Source: Brevibacterium aurantiacum (lineage in GTDB: Bacteria > Actinomycetota > Actinomycetes > Actinomycetales > Brevibacteriaceae). From it: a DNA stretch of 64,000 nt. The stretch's first letter is position 1, and each line of letters opens with the position of its first letter. Shown one piece after another: positions 8,968 through 19,144 of the stretch. A program made the translations under genes and the position numbers. Under the pieces are notes generated by a model, which was not told where the DNA came from, ran no database searches, and saw only the letters and a program-made list of their open reading frames with translations. The stretch lies in NCBI RefSeq assembly GCF_007558825.1, contig NZ_VLTK01000016.1:355-64354 (forward strand), written 5' to 3'.

Positions 8968-9002
8968 CCGAGGTGGCCGCTGGGTTCCAGCGGCCACCTC
9001 GG
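8968..9002 (-). terminator. Terminator of the siderophore operon
   Basis: A 16-bp perfect stem (8968-8983 with 8987-9002) closes on a three-base loop and lies about 70 bases beyond the desCD stop on the minus strand. It is very GC-rich. The T-tract is weak, so it is called from position and stem quality. Confidence 0.7.
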
Positions 9003-9057
9003 TGGGTGTAGCGCACTTCGGTGGGTGCGGTGCACTTCGGTGGGTGCGGTGCACTTC
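9001..9057. repeat. Three tandem 19-bp repeats
   Basis: Units at 9001-9019, 9020-9038 and 9039-9057 share GGTGGGTG..G..GCACTTC. The second and third are identical and the first differs at a few positions. They lie between the desCD stop and its terminator stem. No function is apparent; replication slippage is likely. Confidence 0.85.
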
Positions 9058-9074
9058 GCGATCGTGCGGTGGGC

Positions 9075-11591
9075 TCAGCGCGCCACAGGGTTCCTCATCG
9101 TTCCTGCGTAGAGCAGCGATTCGGCCTGGTTGCCGATGTCGACCATCTGCACGGTGTTACGCAGCTGCAGACGGTTGAGGCAGGAATGGGCGAAACGTTC
9201 GGCTCTCAGGTCCACATCTCCGGCCAGACCATGGGCGAGTTCCGGATGCTCGGCCTCGTAATGATCGAGCACCTCGGCGACCAAGATCCAGAACGCCTCC
9301 GAACTCAGCACACCATCGGCATCGAGGATCCCGCCGAGGTGGCGCAGCACTCCGTCGAACATGTCCGTGAACACGGACAGGGCCTTCTCCTCGCCGGGAA
9401 CCAGCGCCCGGATCCGCTCGACGTCGCCCGGCAGGTCGCGGTGGCCGAGGACGGCGACCTCCTCGCCGATGTCCTTCATGAAGGCACCGGTCACGACGTG
9501 GTCGTCCAGGATCAGGATGAGGTTCTCCCCGTGGGGCATGAACACCAGATCGTGGGCCAGCAGTGCGTGGACGAGCGGGTGCAAGTAGGCCCTCAAGTAG
9601 GACCGCACCCAGTCCTCGGGTGCCCGACCTGAGGCACGGATGAGTTCGCTGGCGAAGGCGACTCCCCTGTGATCTCGGTGCAGCAAGGACGCCATGGTGA
9701 CGACCTGCTGACCAGGTTCGAGTACGGTCAAAGGGTTCTCTCTCCACAGGGCGGCAAGCATCTTGCGGTGCGGGTTCGTCTCCTGCGTTCGGTGGTAGAC
9801 GTCTCCGGTGTAGCCGAGCGCGGTGCGTTCCCGCAGGACCCGGAACCCGGCGTCGCCGAAGACGGGATCGGTGCCGATCAGCTCGGCGACCCAGTCATTG
9901 ATGGCCGGAGTATCGCGCATGTACTTCGGGGACAGTCCGCGCAGGAACCCCATGTTCTGTACGGCGAGCGCGACCTTCACATAGGGGGCATCGGCCCGTG
10001 TTCGGTTGAAGAAGGTGCGCAGGGACTGCTGCGGCTGATGCTCGTCGAGGCCAGCGCCCAGGGGCAGCAGATCTCCGCGGGCGATGTCAGCGGCGAAGCT
10101 GATCGCAAGTCGGTGATCGGCCTGCCAAGGGTGGACAGGGAGGAGGTGGAAGTCTTCGGGATCGCGGCCGGCTGACCGGATTCTGGTGTCGAAGAGTTCG
10201 CGCTCCTCGGCACTGAGTGCCCAGTCGGTGTGCGCGGCCTCGTCGAATCCTTGACCGAGTGAGAGCTGGCTGTGCTCGCGGGTCGCTGCCACCCATTCGA
10301 TGCGGGTGGTGCGCCCGTTCTCTGGGGCCCACTTCCGATAATCGCTGAGGGAGAATCCGATGCGTCCATTGTTCGCAATGAAGCCGGGATGGCCCTCGGT
10401 CATAGCTGCCTCGGTGGACTGGAAGTCAGAGGTCAGGAGATCTGTGGAGTCCGGGCGGCGACCCTTGACCGCCTCGGCGAGCTTGAAGGCGCTGCTGGCC
10501 AGGGTCGACGCGAGCTCCTCGAGGTAGGTCGACATCAGGTTCTCCGGGATGTCGAGGGCATCCTGGAGTTCGACGACGAGTTCCTGCGCGTCGAGTCCCA
10601 GCTGCGTGTCACCTCGTCGGCGGGTGATGCTGACCTCGTCGATGACCCAGTGCTCGAGCGGCAGGACTCGGGCAGTGAACGAGTACGTGACACATCCGCC
10701 ATCCGGGAACTCGGCAGCGTCCTCGGACTGACCTGCGTCCTTCGGTCCGGTGTCCTCGATCTTCAATATCCAGTCATTAGGCCCAGCATTCTGGCCGGTG
10801 GCGGGGACCGGGGCGATCAGCCGTTCGTGGGCGAACTCGGACAGTGCCTTGGCCACAAGGTGTCGTTGGGCGATCGCAAAGGTGTCGGGATTGAGATGGG
10901 AGTATGTGTCGGGAGTCGCGGCGAGCGAGGCGAGGTGTACGTCATCAGAGCTGACGACCTCGACATCCTCACGGTTGAGAAGTGCAACCAGCTCGCTGGC
11001 TTCGAAGTCCTCACGATCGCACACGCTGACCAGGGCGCGCTTCCGCTCCTCCCCCATCATGATGGTCGCCTCGCTCACCGGACTGAAACCAGCTGCCCGG
11101 TTCTTCTCGAGGATGGCGGTGTTCCGCACGTCGGGTTCGACGATGACTCGGCGACCGCCGCGGCCGCCTCGTTCGATCGGGCGCAGGCAGAAGTCGATGA
11201 CCTCGGCCATGATCTGGTTCGTGAGTCCGCGGACTCCATCGCCGTCAGGTGGGGCGACGAGCAGGTGCATTCCGATGTCATCGGGTCCGGTGGGAACAAC
11301 ATCGTGTGGGATCAGAGTGGAGGGCAGATAGGTTTCGACGTAGAAGCAGTCGACGCCGTCGACCGATCCCACCCACCCGTTCTCGTCGGCGGAGTCGAGG
11401 ACGGCGCCGAGGTAGTCGCGGACTCCGGACTCGTCGAGGTGGGTCATCTGCCAGTAGTGAGCGCGCGGGTGGGTCAGCCACACGTGGATGTTCTTGCTAT
11501 CGCGGGCTGGATCCACGGCTCGGATGTCCACGGTGAGCGCTGAGCTTGCCATTGCGGGTGTGGGTGCGTCGTTGATGAGGTCGGTGGTCAT
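9075..11591 (-). CDS. desCD: Fused N-acyltransferase and IucA/IucC siderophore synthetase (DesC-DesD)
   Basis: This bifunctional enzyme should acylate hydroxylated cadaverine and then join the units into a hydroxamate siderophore. Residues 20-190 form a GNAT/AlcB-type acyltransferase domain (HVWLTHPRAHYWQM, IVEPDVRNTAILEKNRAAGF). From about residue 215 onward an NIS-synthetase (IucA/IucC) domain follows, with EGHPGFIANNGRIGFS (about 397), LPVHPWQADHR (about 487), KVALAVQNMGFLRG (about 539) and FMPHGENLILIL (about 684). Desferrioxamine producers usually encode DesC and DesD separately, so the 838-residue length reflects fusion. Its start overlaps the desB stop by four bases. An iron box precedes the operon. 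Confidence 0.92.
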   Translation of the reverse strand: MTTDLINDAPTPAMASSALTVDIRAVDPARDSKNIHVWLTHPRAHYWQMTHLDESGVRDYLGAVLDSADENGWVGSVDGVDCFYVETYLPSTLIPHDVVPTGPDDIGMHLLVAPPDGDGVRGLTNQIMAEVIDFCLRPIERGGRGGRRVIVEPDVRNTAILEKNRAAGFSPVSEATIMMGEERKRALVSVCDREDFEASELVALLNREDVEVVSSDDVHLASLAATPDTYSHLNPDTFAIAQRHLVAKALSEFAHERLIAPVPATGQNAGPNDWILKIEDTGPKDAGQSEDAAEFPDGGCVTYSFTARVLPLEHWVIDEVSITRRRGDTQLGLDAQELVVELQDALDIPENLMSTYLEELASTLASSAFKLAEAVKGRRPDSTDLLTSDFQSTEAAMTEGHPGFIANNGRIGFSLSDYRKWAPENGRTTRIEWVAATREHSQLSLGQGFDEAAHTDWALSAEERELFDTRIRSAGRDPEDFHLLPVHPWQADHRLAISFAADIARGDLLPLGAGLDEHQPQQSLRTFFNRTRADAPYVKVALAVQNMGFLRGLSPKYMRDTPAINDWVAELIGTDPVFGDAGFRVLRERTALGYTGDVYHRTQETNPHRKMLAALWRENPLTVLEPGQQVVTMASLLHRDHRGVAFASELIRASGRAPEDWVRSYLRAYLHPLVHALLAHDLVFMPHGENLILILDDHVVTGAFMKDIGEEVAVLGHRDLPGDVERIRALVPGEEKALSVFTDMFDGVLRHLGGILDADGVLSSEAFWILVAEVLDHYEAEHPELAHGLAGDVDLRAERFAHSCLNRLQLRNTVQMVDIGNQAESLLYAGTMRNPVAR

Positions 11592-13060
11592 ACGTGTGAC
11601 ATCTCCCTGTCGTCTACGGGCTGGGATTCGGAATCGGTGTCGGTGTCGGCGAAGTCGAAACGCGATTCGAAATCGCCCTGAGTGCTCAGAGGAGTCGCGT
11701 CGAGGGCTCCGTCGTCGATCACCCCATCGTCGAGTGCCCCGTCATCCGGAACTCCGAAGGTCTGGAAGGCGATGGCCTTCTCGATCGGGTACGGTTCGCG
11801 CCCGGTCACGTGTGAGAGCACGACCGATGCTCGCCAGGGCCCGAAGCCAAGATCGGGTGCGGTGACTCCGTGGGTGTGCTCTTCGCCGTTGAGGACGTGG
11901 ATGGTGCCTGCGTCGTTGACCGTGTAGTGGCGGCTGACCTCGAGGCGGCCCTTGGCGTCCAGGCGGATCTCGTCTCCCAGCGGCGCGAGGAAAGCCGGGA
12001 CCTGGGACTTGTAACCGGTGGCAGAGACAACCGATCCGCTGCGTCGGTCGAAGCACCTGTCCAGTGACGTGTTGCGGAAGCGCAGAGCATAGTCGCCGGT
12101 GCCCGCATCGTGGTCGGCGGCAATCAGCTCTGATTCTGCGAGGAGGTTGGTGCGCAGCTTCCTGCCTCCGCGGCTGAGCCGGTAGAGGGTGTCGTGGATG
12201 TCGTCGACGAGCTCGGCGCTGATGCCCTTGTACAGGGTTCGCTGTTCACGTCCAAGCTGTTCGCGCAGGTCATCGGGCAGGGCTCGGAAGTGATCCGTGT
12301 ACTCCGGGGACGTCATCTCCAAGGTCAGCTTCGTGTACTCCATCGGGAAGAAGCGCGGTGAGCGCGTCACCCAGTCGAGTCGCACGTCACGGGCTTCAGC
12401 TTCGTCGATGAGATCACGGTAGATCTCTGCCGCAGACTGTCCGCTGCCGACGATGGTGATTGATCCGCTCTCGAGCAGTGCGTCTCTGTGGTCGAGGTAC
12501 TTCGAGGTGTGGATGACCGGGCCTGTGCTCTCGGCTTCCAGGTTCTGCAGGGCCTGTGGCAGGACCGGTTCGGTGCCGACACCGAGGATCAGGTGGCGGG
12601 CGCGGTAGGACTCAGTCCTCAGCGTCTGACCGAACTGATCGGCCACCTCGGCGGACACGGTGTAGATGTCATCATTCCTGGTCACCGAGGTGACCGTGCG
12701 GTTCCAGCGCAGAGTGTCCAACTGAGCGGCGACCCATCGGCAGTATTCATCGAATTCGGCGCGCAGAGGGTAGAAGGATTCGCGGATGTAGAAGGGATAG
12801 AGCCGGCCGCTGTCCTTGAGGAACTGCAGGAAGGAGAAGCGGGAGGTGGGATCGGCCATGGTCACGAGGTCAGCGAGGAACGGAACCTGGACAGTCGCGC
12901 CTTCGATCATCATGCCCGGGTGCCAGCGGAATTCCTCACGTTGGTCGAGGAAGACGGCGTCGACGTCGGGCAGGGGGTCGGACAAGGCGGCCAGTCCCAG
13001 GCCGAAGGGTCCGATGCCGATGCCGACGATGTCGTGGATGTGTGACTCGGGCGTGCTCAT
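11588..13060 (-). CDS. desB: Lysine/cadaverine N-monooxygenase (DesB-type)
   Basis: This FAD- and NADPH-dependent hydroxylase makes the N-hydroxydiamine used for hydroxamate formation. The FAD-binding motif (GIGIGPFGLGLAAL, residues 14-27), the NADPH-binding motif (IVGSGQSAAEIYRDL, near 200) and the C-terminal ATGYKSQVP motif are typical of the IucD/SidA/DesB family. The last 50 residues are an Asp-rich, low-complexity tail with a GALDDGVIDDGALD repeat that is unlikely to be catalytic. It lies between the decarboxylase and fused synthetase genes with four-base overlaps on both sides, which supports one transcript. Cadaverine rather than ornithine as substrate is inferred from the decarboxylase neighbour. 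Confidence 0.92.
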   Translation of the reverse strand: MSTPESHIHDIVGIGIGPFGLGLAALSDPLPDVDAVFLDQREEFRWHPGMMIEGATVQVPFLADLVTMADPTSRFSFLQFLKDSGRLYPFYIRESFYPLRAEFDEYCRWVAAQLDTLRWNRTVTSVTRNDDIYTVSAEVADQFGQTLRTESYRARHLILGVGTEPVLPQALQNLEAESTGPVIHTSKYLDHRDALLESGSITIVGSGQSAAEIYRDLIDEAEARDVRLDWVTRSPRFFPMEYTKLTLEMTSPEYTDHFRALPDDLREQLGREQRTLYKGISAELVDDIHDTLYRLSRGGRKLRTNLLAESELIAADHDAGTGDYALRFRNTSLDRCFDRRSGSVVSATGYKSQVPAFLAPLGDEIRLDAKGRLEVSRHYTVNDAGTIHVLNGEEHTHGVTAPDLGFGPWRASVVLSHVTGREPYPIEKAIAFQTFGVPDDGALDDGVIDDGALDATPLSTQGDFESRFDFADTDTDSESQPVDDREMSHV

Positions 13061-14739
13061 GCTGCGCCTCCTTCGAGGGTCGTGCTCTCCAGGTGCCGGC
13101 CGGCGAGGATACCGTGGCCTGTGGCGCGGACGAGGTCGAGCACGGCGGTGATGTCTGCGACCGTGGTGTCGGGGTTGAGCAGGGTGAGTTTGAGCCAGGG
13201 GGTGCCGTCGATGGTGGTGCGGGCGATCGCTGCGCGCCCGGAGCGGAAGAGCACGCGGCGGATCATCGGCACCAGTTCGTCGGCGGTGGCAGCCTCGGCG
13301 CTCGCGGGGGCGAACCGGAACAGGACCGTGCTCAGGTCGGTTGCTCCCAGCACCTCGAAATCCGGCTGTGCGTTGAGGAGCTCTCGGACCTCAGCGGCCA
13401 GATCGCACACGGTGTCGACCATCGAACCGATCTCTGTGGCACCGCGGGCGCGCAGAGTCGTCCAGAGTTTGAGGGCGTCGAAGCGTCGGGTGGTCTGCAG
13501 GGATTTGTCGACCTGGTTCGGTTCGGCATCTGTGCCCTGGGCCTCGGCCTCCGGGTTGAGGTAGTCGTTGTGATGAAGCGTCGGGTCGAACAGGGCGAGG
13601 TCGCGCACCAGCAGTGCGCTTGAGGACACCGGTTGGAAGAAGGTCTTGTGGAAGTCGATGGTCACCGAGGTGGCACGGCCGATTCCCTGCAGCAGGTGTT
13701 TGCGACGTGGTGCCCACAGCAGTCCCCCGCCGTATGCGGCGTCGACGTGCATCCACACGTTCGCACCTCCGCAGATCTCGGCGATGGCGTCGAGCGGGTC
13801 GATGACGCCGAGGTCGGTGGTTCCGGCCGTGGCTGCGACGGCCATGACGATGCCCCCGGTGTCGTCGATGTCACGCATCAGCTCGGTCAGTGCCTCGGCG
13901 TCCATGCGTCCGGCGGCGTCGGTGTCCACGGTCACGACAGCCTCGGCGTCGAGGCCGAGGATGTATGCGGCGCGGGATATCGAGAAGTGAGTCTGGGAGG
14001 TCGTGAGTATCCGCAGCCGAGACATGATCTCGCGGCGTGATGGCTCGCCGCAGCCGGACTGGGCACTGCCGAGCACCTGTGGCTGCTGTGCGCGCTGTGC
14101 CTGCTGTGCGCGCAGAACGTTCTCGCGGGCCAGGAACAGTGCCTGCAGGTTCGACTGGGTGCCGCCCGAGGTGAAGATTCCGTCTCCACCGGAGAATCCG
14201 ACGTGCCTGCAGGCCCACTGCACCAGGCGGCGCTCCATGAGTGTGGCGACCTCGGACTGGTCGTAGGTGTCGACGGAGGTGTTGATCGCAGCCAGCATCG
14301 CCTCGGCCGCGACGGCTGGCACAGCGACGGGGCAGTTGAGGTGGGCGACATAGCTCGGGTGGTGGAACCAGACGGCGTTGCGGGCGTAGAGGTCATCGGC
14401 CTCGCGCAGGGCTGCGATGTTTCCGATCCCCTGTCCGTCGAGGTCGAAGTCTGCGACCTCGGCTTCCAGGCTGGTCCGGTCATTCGCAGAGGTGGGCGCA
14501 TCGACGCTCGTGAAACGCTGGGCAAGTGCATCGACGACCTCGTGCATGAGCTCGGCGTAGGCATCGGCACTGTGCGACCCCAGCAGGGCGTCCTCAGTGC
14601 GCAGCGAGGTGTTCGGCAGTGGAGCTGCACCGGGCAGCGATCGTGCCTCGCTCGGCGGGGCATCGGGCAGCGATCGTGCCTCGCTCGGCGGGGTCGCCTC
14701 GGTCAGTGGAGTTGGGGTGTCAGAGAGCAGTGAAGTCAT
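13057..14739 (-). CDS. desA: PLP-dependent lysine decarboxylase (DesA-type)
   Basis: This group II pyridoxal-phosphate decarboxylase probably converts lysine to cadaverine, the first step of desferrioxamine-type synthesis. The PLP lysine motif DFHKTFFQPVSSSALL is near residue 366 and is preceded by MHVDAAYGGGLLWAP. The conserved fold starts near residue 52 (LLGSHSADAYAELMHEVV). The first 50 residues are an extension carrying two SEARSLP repeats from a 33-bp DNA duplication at 14631-14692. A GGAGG sequence lies 13 bases before the ATG, rather far. An iron box lies upstream. A related diaminobutyrate decarboxylase function cannot be excluded from sequence alone. Confidence 0.9.
   Translation of the reverse strand: MTSLLSDTPTPLTEATPPSEARSLPDAPPSEARSLPGAAPLPNTSLRTEDALLGSHSADAYAELMHEVVDALAQRFTSVDAPTSANDRTSLEAEVADFDLDGQGIGNIAALREADDLYARNAVWFHHPSYVAHLNCPVAVPAVAAEAMLAAINTSVDTYDQSEVATLMERRLVQWACRHVGFSGGDGIFTSGGTQSNLQALFLARENVLRAQQAQRAQQPQVLGSAQSGCGEPSRREIMSRLRILTTSQTHFSISRAAYILGLDAEAVVTVDTDAAGRMDAEALTELMRDIDDTGGIVMAVAATAGTTDLGVIDPLDAIAEICGGANVWMHVDAAYGGGLLWAPRRKHLLQGIGRATSVTIDFHKTFFQPVSSSALLVRDLALFDPTLHHNDYLNPEAEAQGTDAEPNQVDKSLQTTRRFDALKLWTTLRARGATEIGSMVDTVCDLAAEVRELLNAQPDFEVLGATDLSTVLFRFAPASAEAATADELVPMIRRVLFRSGRAAIARTTIDGTPWLKLTLLNPDTTVADITAVLDLVRATGHGILAGRHLESTTLEGGAA
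14631..14692. repeat. 33-bp tandem duplication inside desA
   Basis: The segment starting at 14631 (CGGGCAGCGATCGTGCCTCG and onward) recurs 33 bases later at 14664. The duplication is in frame and lengthens the N-terminal extension of the decarboxylase. Confidence 0.85.
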
Positions 14740-14789
14740 AGCGGTACGGTTGCCTCCTTCGGTTCAGGGTCCGGTAAGGCCGGACTACA

Positions 14790-14808
14790 TTAGGGAAACC
14801 TACCCTAA
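14790..14808. promoter_or_regulatory. DtxR/IdeR-type iron box
   Basis: The 19-bp dyad TTAGGGAAACCTACCCTAA closely resembles the DtxR/IdeR consensus (TTAGGTTAGSCTAACCTAA). It lies 50 bases upstream of desA, where it would overlap the promoter. Iron-loaded DtxR/IdeR would repress the siderophore operon; this is inferred from the family. Confidence 0.88.
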
Positions 14809-14819
14809 GTAAAGAAAGA

Positions 14820-15001
14820 AGCAAGGCGAGTGGTGGCGCCGGAGAGCACTACACAAGTAACCTCAACCCGACACAAGGAGTGCCTTCGTCAATCCTCGCG
14901 CGGCCAAGCCCGCGATCGACTACAGGCATATACGGCCCAAAAAATCGCACGTGGCCTTCATCACATCCGGGCGATTCGTCTGACATCTTGAGACAGCGAA
15001 A
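14820..15001. other. Spacer between desA promoter and guaB terminator
   Basis: Between the iron box and the guaB terminator I see no open frame with coding character, no repeat and no RNA gene. It separates two minus-strand transcription units. Confidence 0.5.
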
Positions 15002-15042
15002 ACGGCCGTAGTTCCTGCCCAGGAGGCAGGAGCTACGGCCGT
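15002..15042 (-). terminator. Intrinsic terminator of guaB
   Basis: An 18-bp stem (15002-15019 with 15025-15042, one G-U-type mismatch) has a five-base loop. On the minus strand the stem is followed by TTTT. It lies about 65 bases beyond the guaB stop. Confidence 0.88.
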
Positions 15043-15107
15043 CGGCAGTCGTGGGACAAGCAGAGGTCGGTCGCGACGCGCTGTCAGAGAGCGGTCTCCA
15101 CAGAAAC

Positions 15108-16694
<1,587 letters not shown>

Positions 16695-16782
16695 TTATCT
16701 AGCGTTTCAAGTACCGAGCACTGTGAGACTGCCGACATCAATACTCAGGAATGTTCGCCGAGGCGGTCCTACTGTTCCCTGG

Positions 16783-17445
16783 TCAGCGGCCTTCGCCGAC
16801 GGAGCGTGCCAGGTCGAGCGTCGAGGCTTCCGAGTCATCGAGATGGATCCGCAGCAGGCCTTCGGCTCCGTGTCGGTCCCCCGAGCGCATCTTCTCGAGG
16901 ATGTCGCGGTGCGGGTTAGCCCAATGGGAGTGGTATTTGCCTGGTTCCCGCGAGCGGGCGAACGTCGTCGACAGGCGGGCCATGAGGTTGACGTAGAACT
17001 CGTCAAGCATCGGAGAGCCGAGCAGGCCGACGATCGCCCTGTGGAATGAGGCGGAGTGCTCCTGTGCGTCGGTCCAGCTCTCGTTGTTCGGAGCAGTCTC
17101 CGCACGGACGACCGATGCTTCCACACGGTTCATCGCCGCCTCTGTGGCGTCCTGTGATTCCTGAACGGCACGGATCTCGAAGACACGTCGGGCCTGGTAG
17201 AGGTCCTTGAGTTCGTCGAGGTCGAAGGTACGGACGAAGAAGCCGCGGTTCGTCTCCTGTGTCAGCAGTCCGGCGTAGCGGAGCAGGGACAGGGATTCAC
17301 GGGCAGTGTTGCGCGAGACGTTGAATTCCTTCGCCAGCGCACCATCCCGGACCGGAGAGCCGGCAGGGTACTCGCCGGTCGTGATTCGGGACCGGACCAG
17401 GGCAACGATCGCCTCTGAGGTACATCCGGGTGCGTTTGGGCTCAT
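16783..17445 (-). CDS. GntR-family regulator, FCD type
   Basis: The 220-residue protein has an N-terminal winged helix-turn-helix (VRDGALAKEFNVSRNTARESLSLLRYAGLLTQ, residues 30-62) and a C-terminal FCD ligand domain with the histidine-containing metal/ligand positions (EHSASFHRAIVGLLGSP, NPHRDILEKMRSGD). Members usually sense organic acids and control nearby metabolic genes. Neither guaB nor the pseudouridine synthase is an obvious target, so its regulon cannot be read from context. It is transcribed alone on the minus strand, ending about 150 bases from the guaB start. Confidence 0.88.
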   Translation of the reverse strand: MSPNAPGCTSEAIVALVRSRITTGEYPAGSPVRDGALAKEFNVSRNTARESLSLLRYAGLLTQETNRGFFVRTFDLDELKDLYQARRVFEIRAVQESQDATEAAMNRVEASVVRAETAPNNESWTDAQEHSASFHRAIVGLLGSPMLDEFYVNLMARLSTTFARSREPGKYHSHWANPHRDILEKMRSGDRHGAEGLLRIHLDDSEASTLDLARSVGEGR

Positions 17446-17543
17446 ATCACCAGGCTACCGTGTCCCCACCGCTCGTGGGCAAAGCCTGGGCACAGCCGTC
17501 GGCGATGATACCGAGTCGAGACACACGATACGTCTGCACCGGT

Positions 17544-18542
17544 CTACGGCGTCGGTCCCAGAGTGAGCTCGGATTCGAAGCGTCGCGGGCGCCGCGTCAG
17601 CGGATCGTCGAACTCGATCGACGCCGCCAGCAGCTGCAGCGGTGAGCTGAAATCGTAGGGGTCCGGAGACAGATCGACAGGATAGACCGGATCACCGAGG
17701 ATGGGCAGCCCGAGCGAGTTCATGTGCACCCGCAGCTGATGTGTCTTGCCCGTCAACGGATGAAGTTCGTACTCGCCGATCGACGGACATTCCTCCACTG
17801 ATCGCCGAGGCGGGGGCACGGTTGCCTCGGACCGCCTCGGCGAGGTCGGGGTTCGTTCACCCAGCAGGCTGATCGTGCTGAAGGCGTTGGGCTCACCGTC
17901 GACTTCGAGGACCTGTCTGCCGCCGCGCGGTTTGACCAGCCTGGACTCCTTGCTGAGCGGGAACTCCATATCCGTCGGCGGCATGGCTGCGAGGGCGCGA
18001 TAGGTCTTGGTCACCAATCGGTCCTGGAACAGACTCTGATATCGACCACGGGTCTCGGGTCGTTTCGACAGGATGAGCAGTCCCGCCGTGATGCGGTCGA
18101 GACGGTGGATGGCCACCAGATCGGGCTGGTTGAAATCCAGGCGAGCCCGGGTCACGACGCATTCGCGCACGAACCGCCCATTGGGAGTGCTGGCGAGGAA
18201 GTGGGGTTTGTCGACGACGAGCAGATCGTCGTCTTCGAAGACGACGCTGATCTCGAAGGGAATCCTCTCCTCGGCCGGAACAGGTCGGTGGAAGAAATAG
18301 AAGCCGCCGGGGATGACGGAATCATCCCAGTTCACTGGCTCTCCCGTCTCATCGCGCATATCGCCCGTGCTCAGCAGGCTACGTCGCGCTTCATCGTCGG
18401 CTTCGGGGAACTCTGCCTCCAACCACCCGCCGATCGTGTCCGGGACCGGAAGATGGTTCTTATCGTGCGTCGCCTTCCCACCAGGTGCGCGCAGCGACGT
18501 CGCGGAGATCCCTTCTCGGGGTGAAAGCGGGCTGCGTGGCAT
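17544..18542 (-). CDS. RluA-family pseudouridine synthase
   Basis: The enzyme isomerises uridine in rRNA or tRNA. The catalytic aspartate motif HRLDRITAGLLILSK is near residue 145, followed by the RluA-type KTYRAL and TGKTHQLRVHMNSLGLPILGDPVYP motifs. Between them, residues about 232-258 (GERTPTSPRRSEATVPPPRR) form an insertion encoded by DNA rich in the CCTCGGCGAGG-type motif. This suggests expansion of a repeat into a surface loop. The N-terminus before DDLLVVDKP is about 105 residues. The precise RNA target is not deducible. Confidence 0.88.
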   Translation of the reverse strand: MPRSPLSPREGISATSLRAPGGKATHDKNHLPVPDTIGGWLEAEFPEADDEARRSLLSTGDMRDETGEPVNWDDSVIPGGFYFFHRPVPAEERIPFEISVVFEDDDLLVVDKPHFLASTPNGRFVRECVVTRARLDFNQPDLVAIHRLDRITAGLLILSKRPETRGRYQSLFQDRLVTKTYRALAAMPPTDMEFPLSKESRLVKPRGGRQVLEVDGEPNAFSTISLLGERTPTSPRRSEATVPPPRRSVEECPSIGEYELHPLTGKTHQLRVHMNSLGLPILGDPVYPVDLSPDPYDFSSPLQLLAASIEFDDPLTRRPRRFESELTLGPTP

Positions 18543-18635
18543 CGGATCAGTCTAACTGCCGACGTGATGGCGCACTCGGCTCTGAACTTGCGGGACCTGC
18601 CGTGGGCTTGCGAGAAATCTGGAGCGTGGAGTCCT

Positions 18636-19094
18636 ATGGTGGGAGGTATGGACAACACCGAATTGACGGAAGAGTTCCTCCTCAACAAGGTCATCGCTCC
18701 GGTCGTTCTCGGCATGTTCGCCAACGACGAATGGGACAGCTACGGCATGAATCACGACCCGACCGACGCACGAAAGTGGATTGTCAGGGTCGTCGCCAAA
18801 TGGGAAGCCGTCGACATCCCCCTCGAGTACTCGGAAGGCATCGAGTCGGTCAACGACCTCCAGCTGAAGCTCATCGCCGAGCTCCAAGCGTTCATCGACC
18901 GGTCGGAGATCGGGCAGCGCCGCGACGAGGAGTGGGAGGCCGACGAACACAAGGCTCCTCTCCCAAGTCTCAGACATGCGATTCGCCCGACCTTCAGCGG
19001 ACCTCCGGACTGCGCGACGCGCCTGCTGAGGATCCGCTCGCGCAATCTCCGGCTCGATCGGCGCCGATGCCGATCCGCCCACCGCAGAGACTGA
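18636..19094 (+). CDS. Hypothetical protein
   Basis: I do not recognise the family. Residues 1-110 look genuinely coding: acidic, with regular helices (ELTEEFLLNKVIAPVVLGMF, DARKWIVRVVAKWEAVDIPL, DLQLKLIAELQAFIDRSEIG). From about residue 115 the sequence becomes Arg-rich and irregular, as if the frame had been disturbed or the stop lost. The ATG at 18636 has GGAG seven bases upstream; the ATG at 18648 is an alternative, with GGGAGG one base away. The gene is divergent from the pseudouridine synthase gene and is followed by a SRPBCC gene. Confidence 0.6.
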   Translation: MVGGMDNTELTEEFLLNKVIAPVVLGMFANDEWDSYGMNHDPTDARKWIVRVVAKWEAVDIPLEYSEGIESVNDLQLKLIAELQAFIDRSEIGQRRDEEWEADEHKAPLPSLRHAIRPTFSGPPDCATRLLRIRSRNLRLDRRRCRSAHRRD

Positions 19095-19144
19095 CTCGAC
19101 TGCGGCCTCTGGCCCGATCGTGACAGCTGTGGTGCACTTGGTGC

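Noticed and set aside
10272..11543. 423-codon plus-strand frame opposite desCD
   Set aside because: It is antisense to the fused siderophore synthetase and has no recognisable domain.
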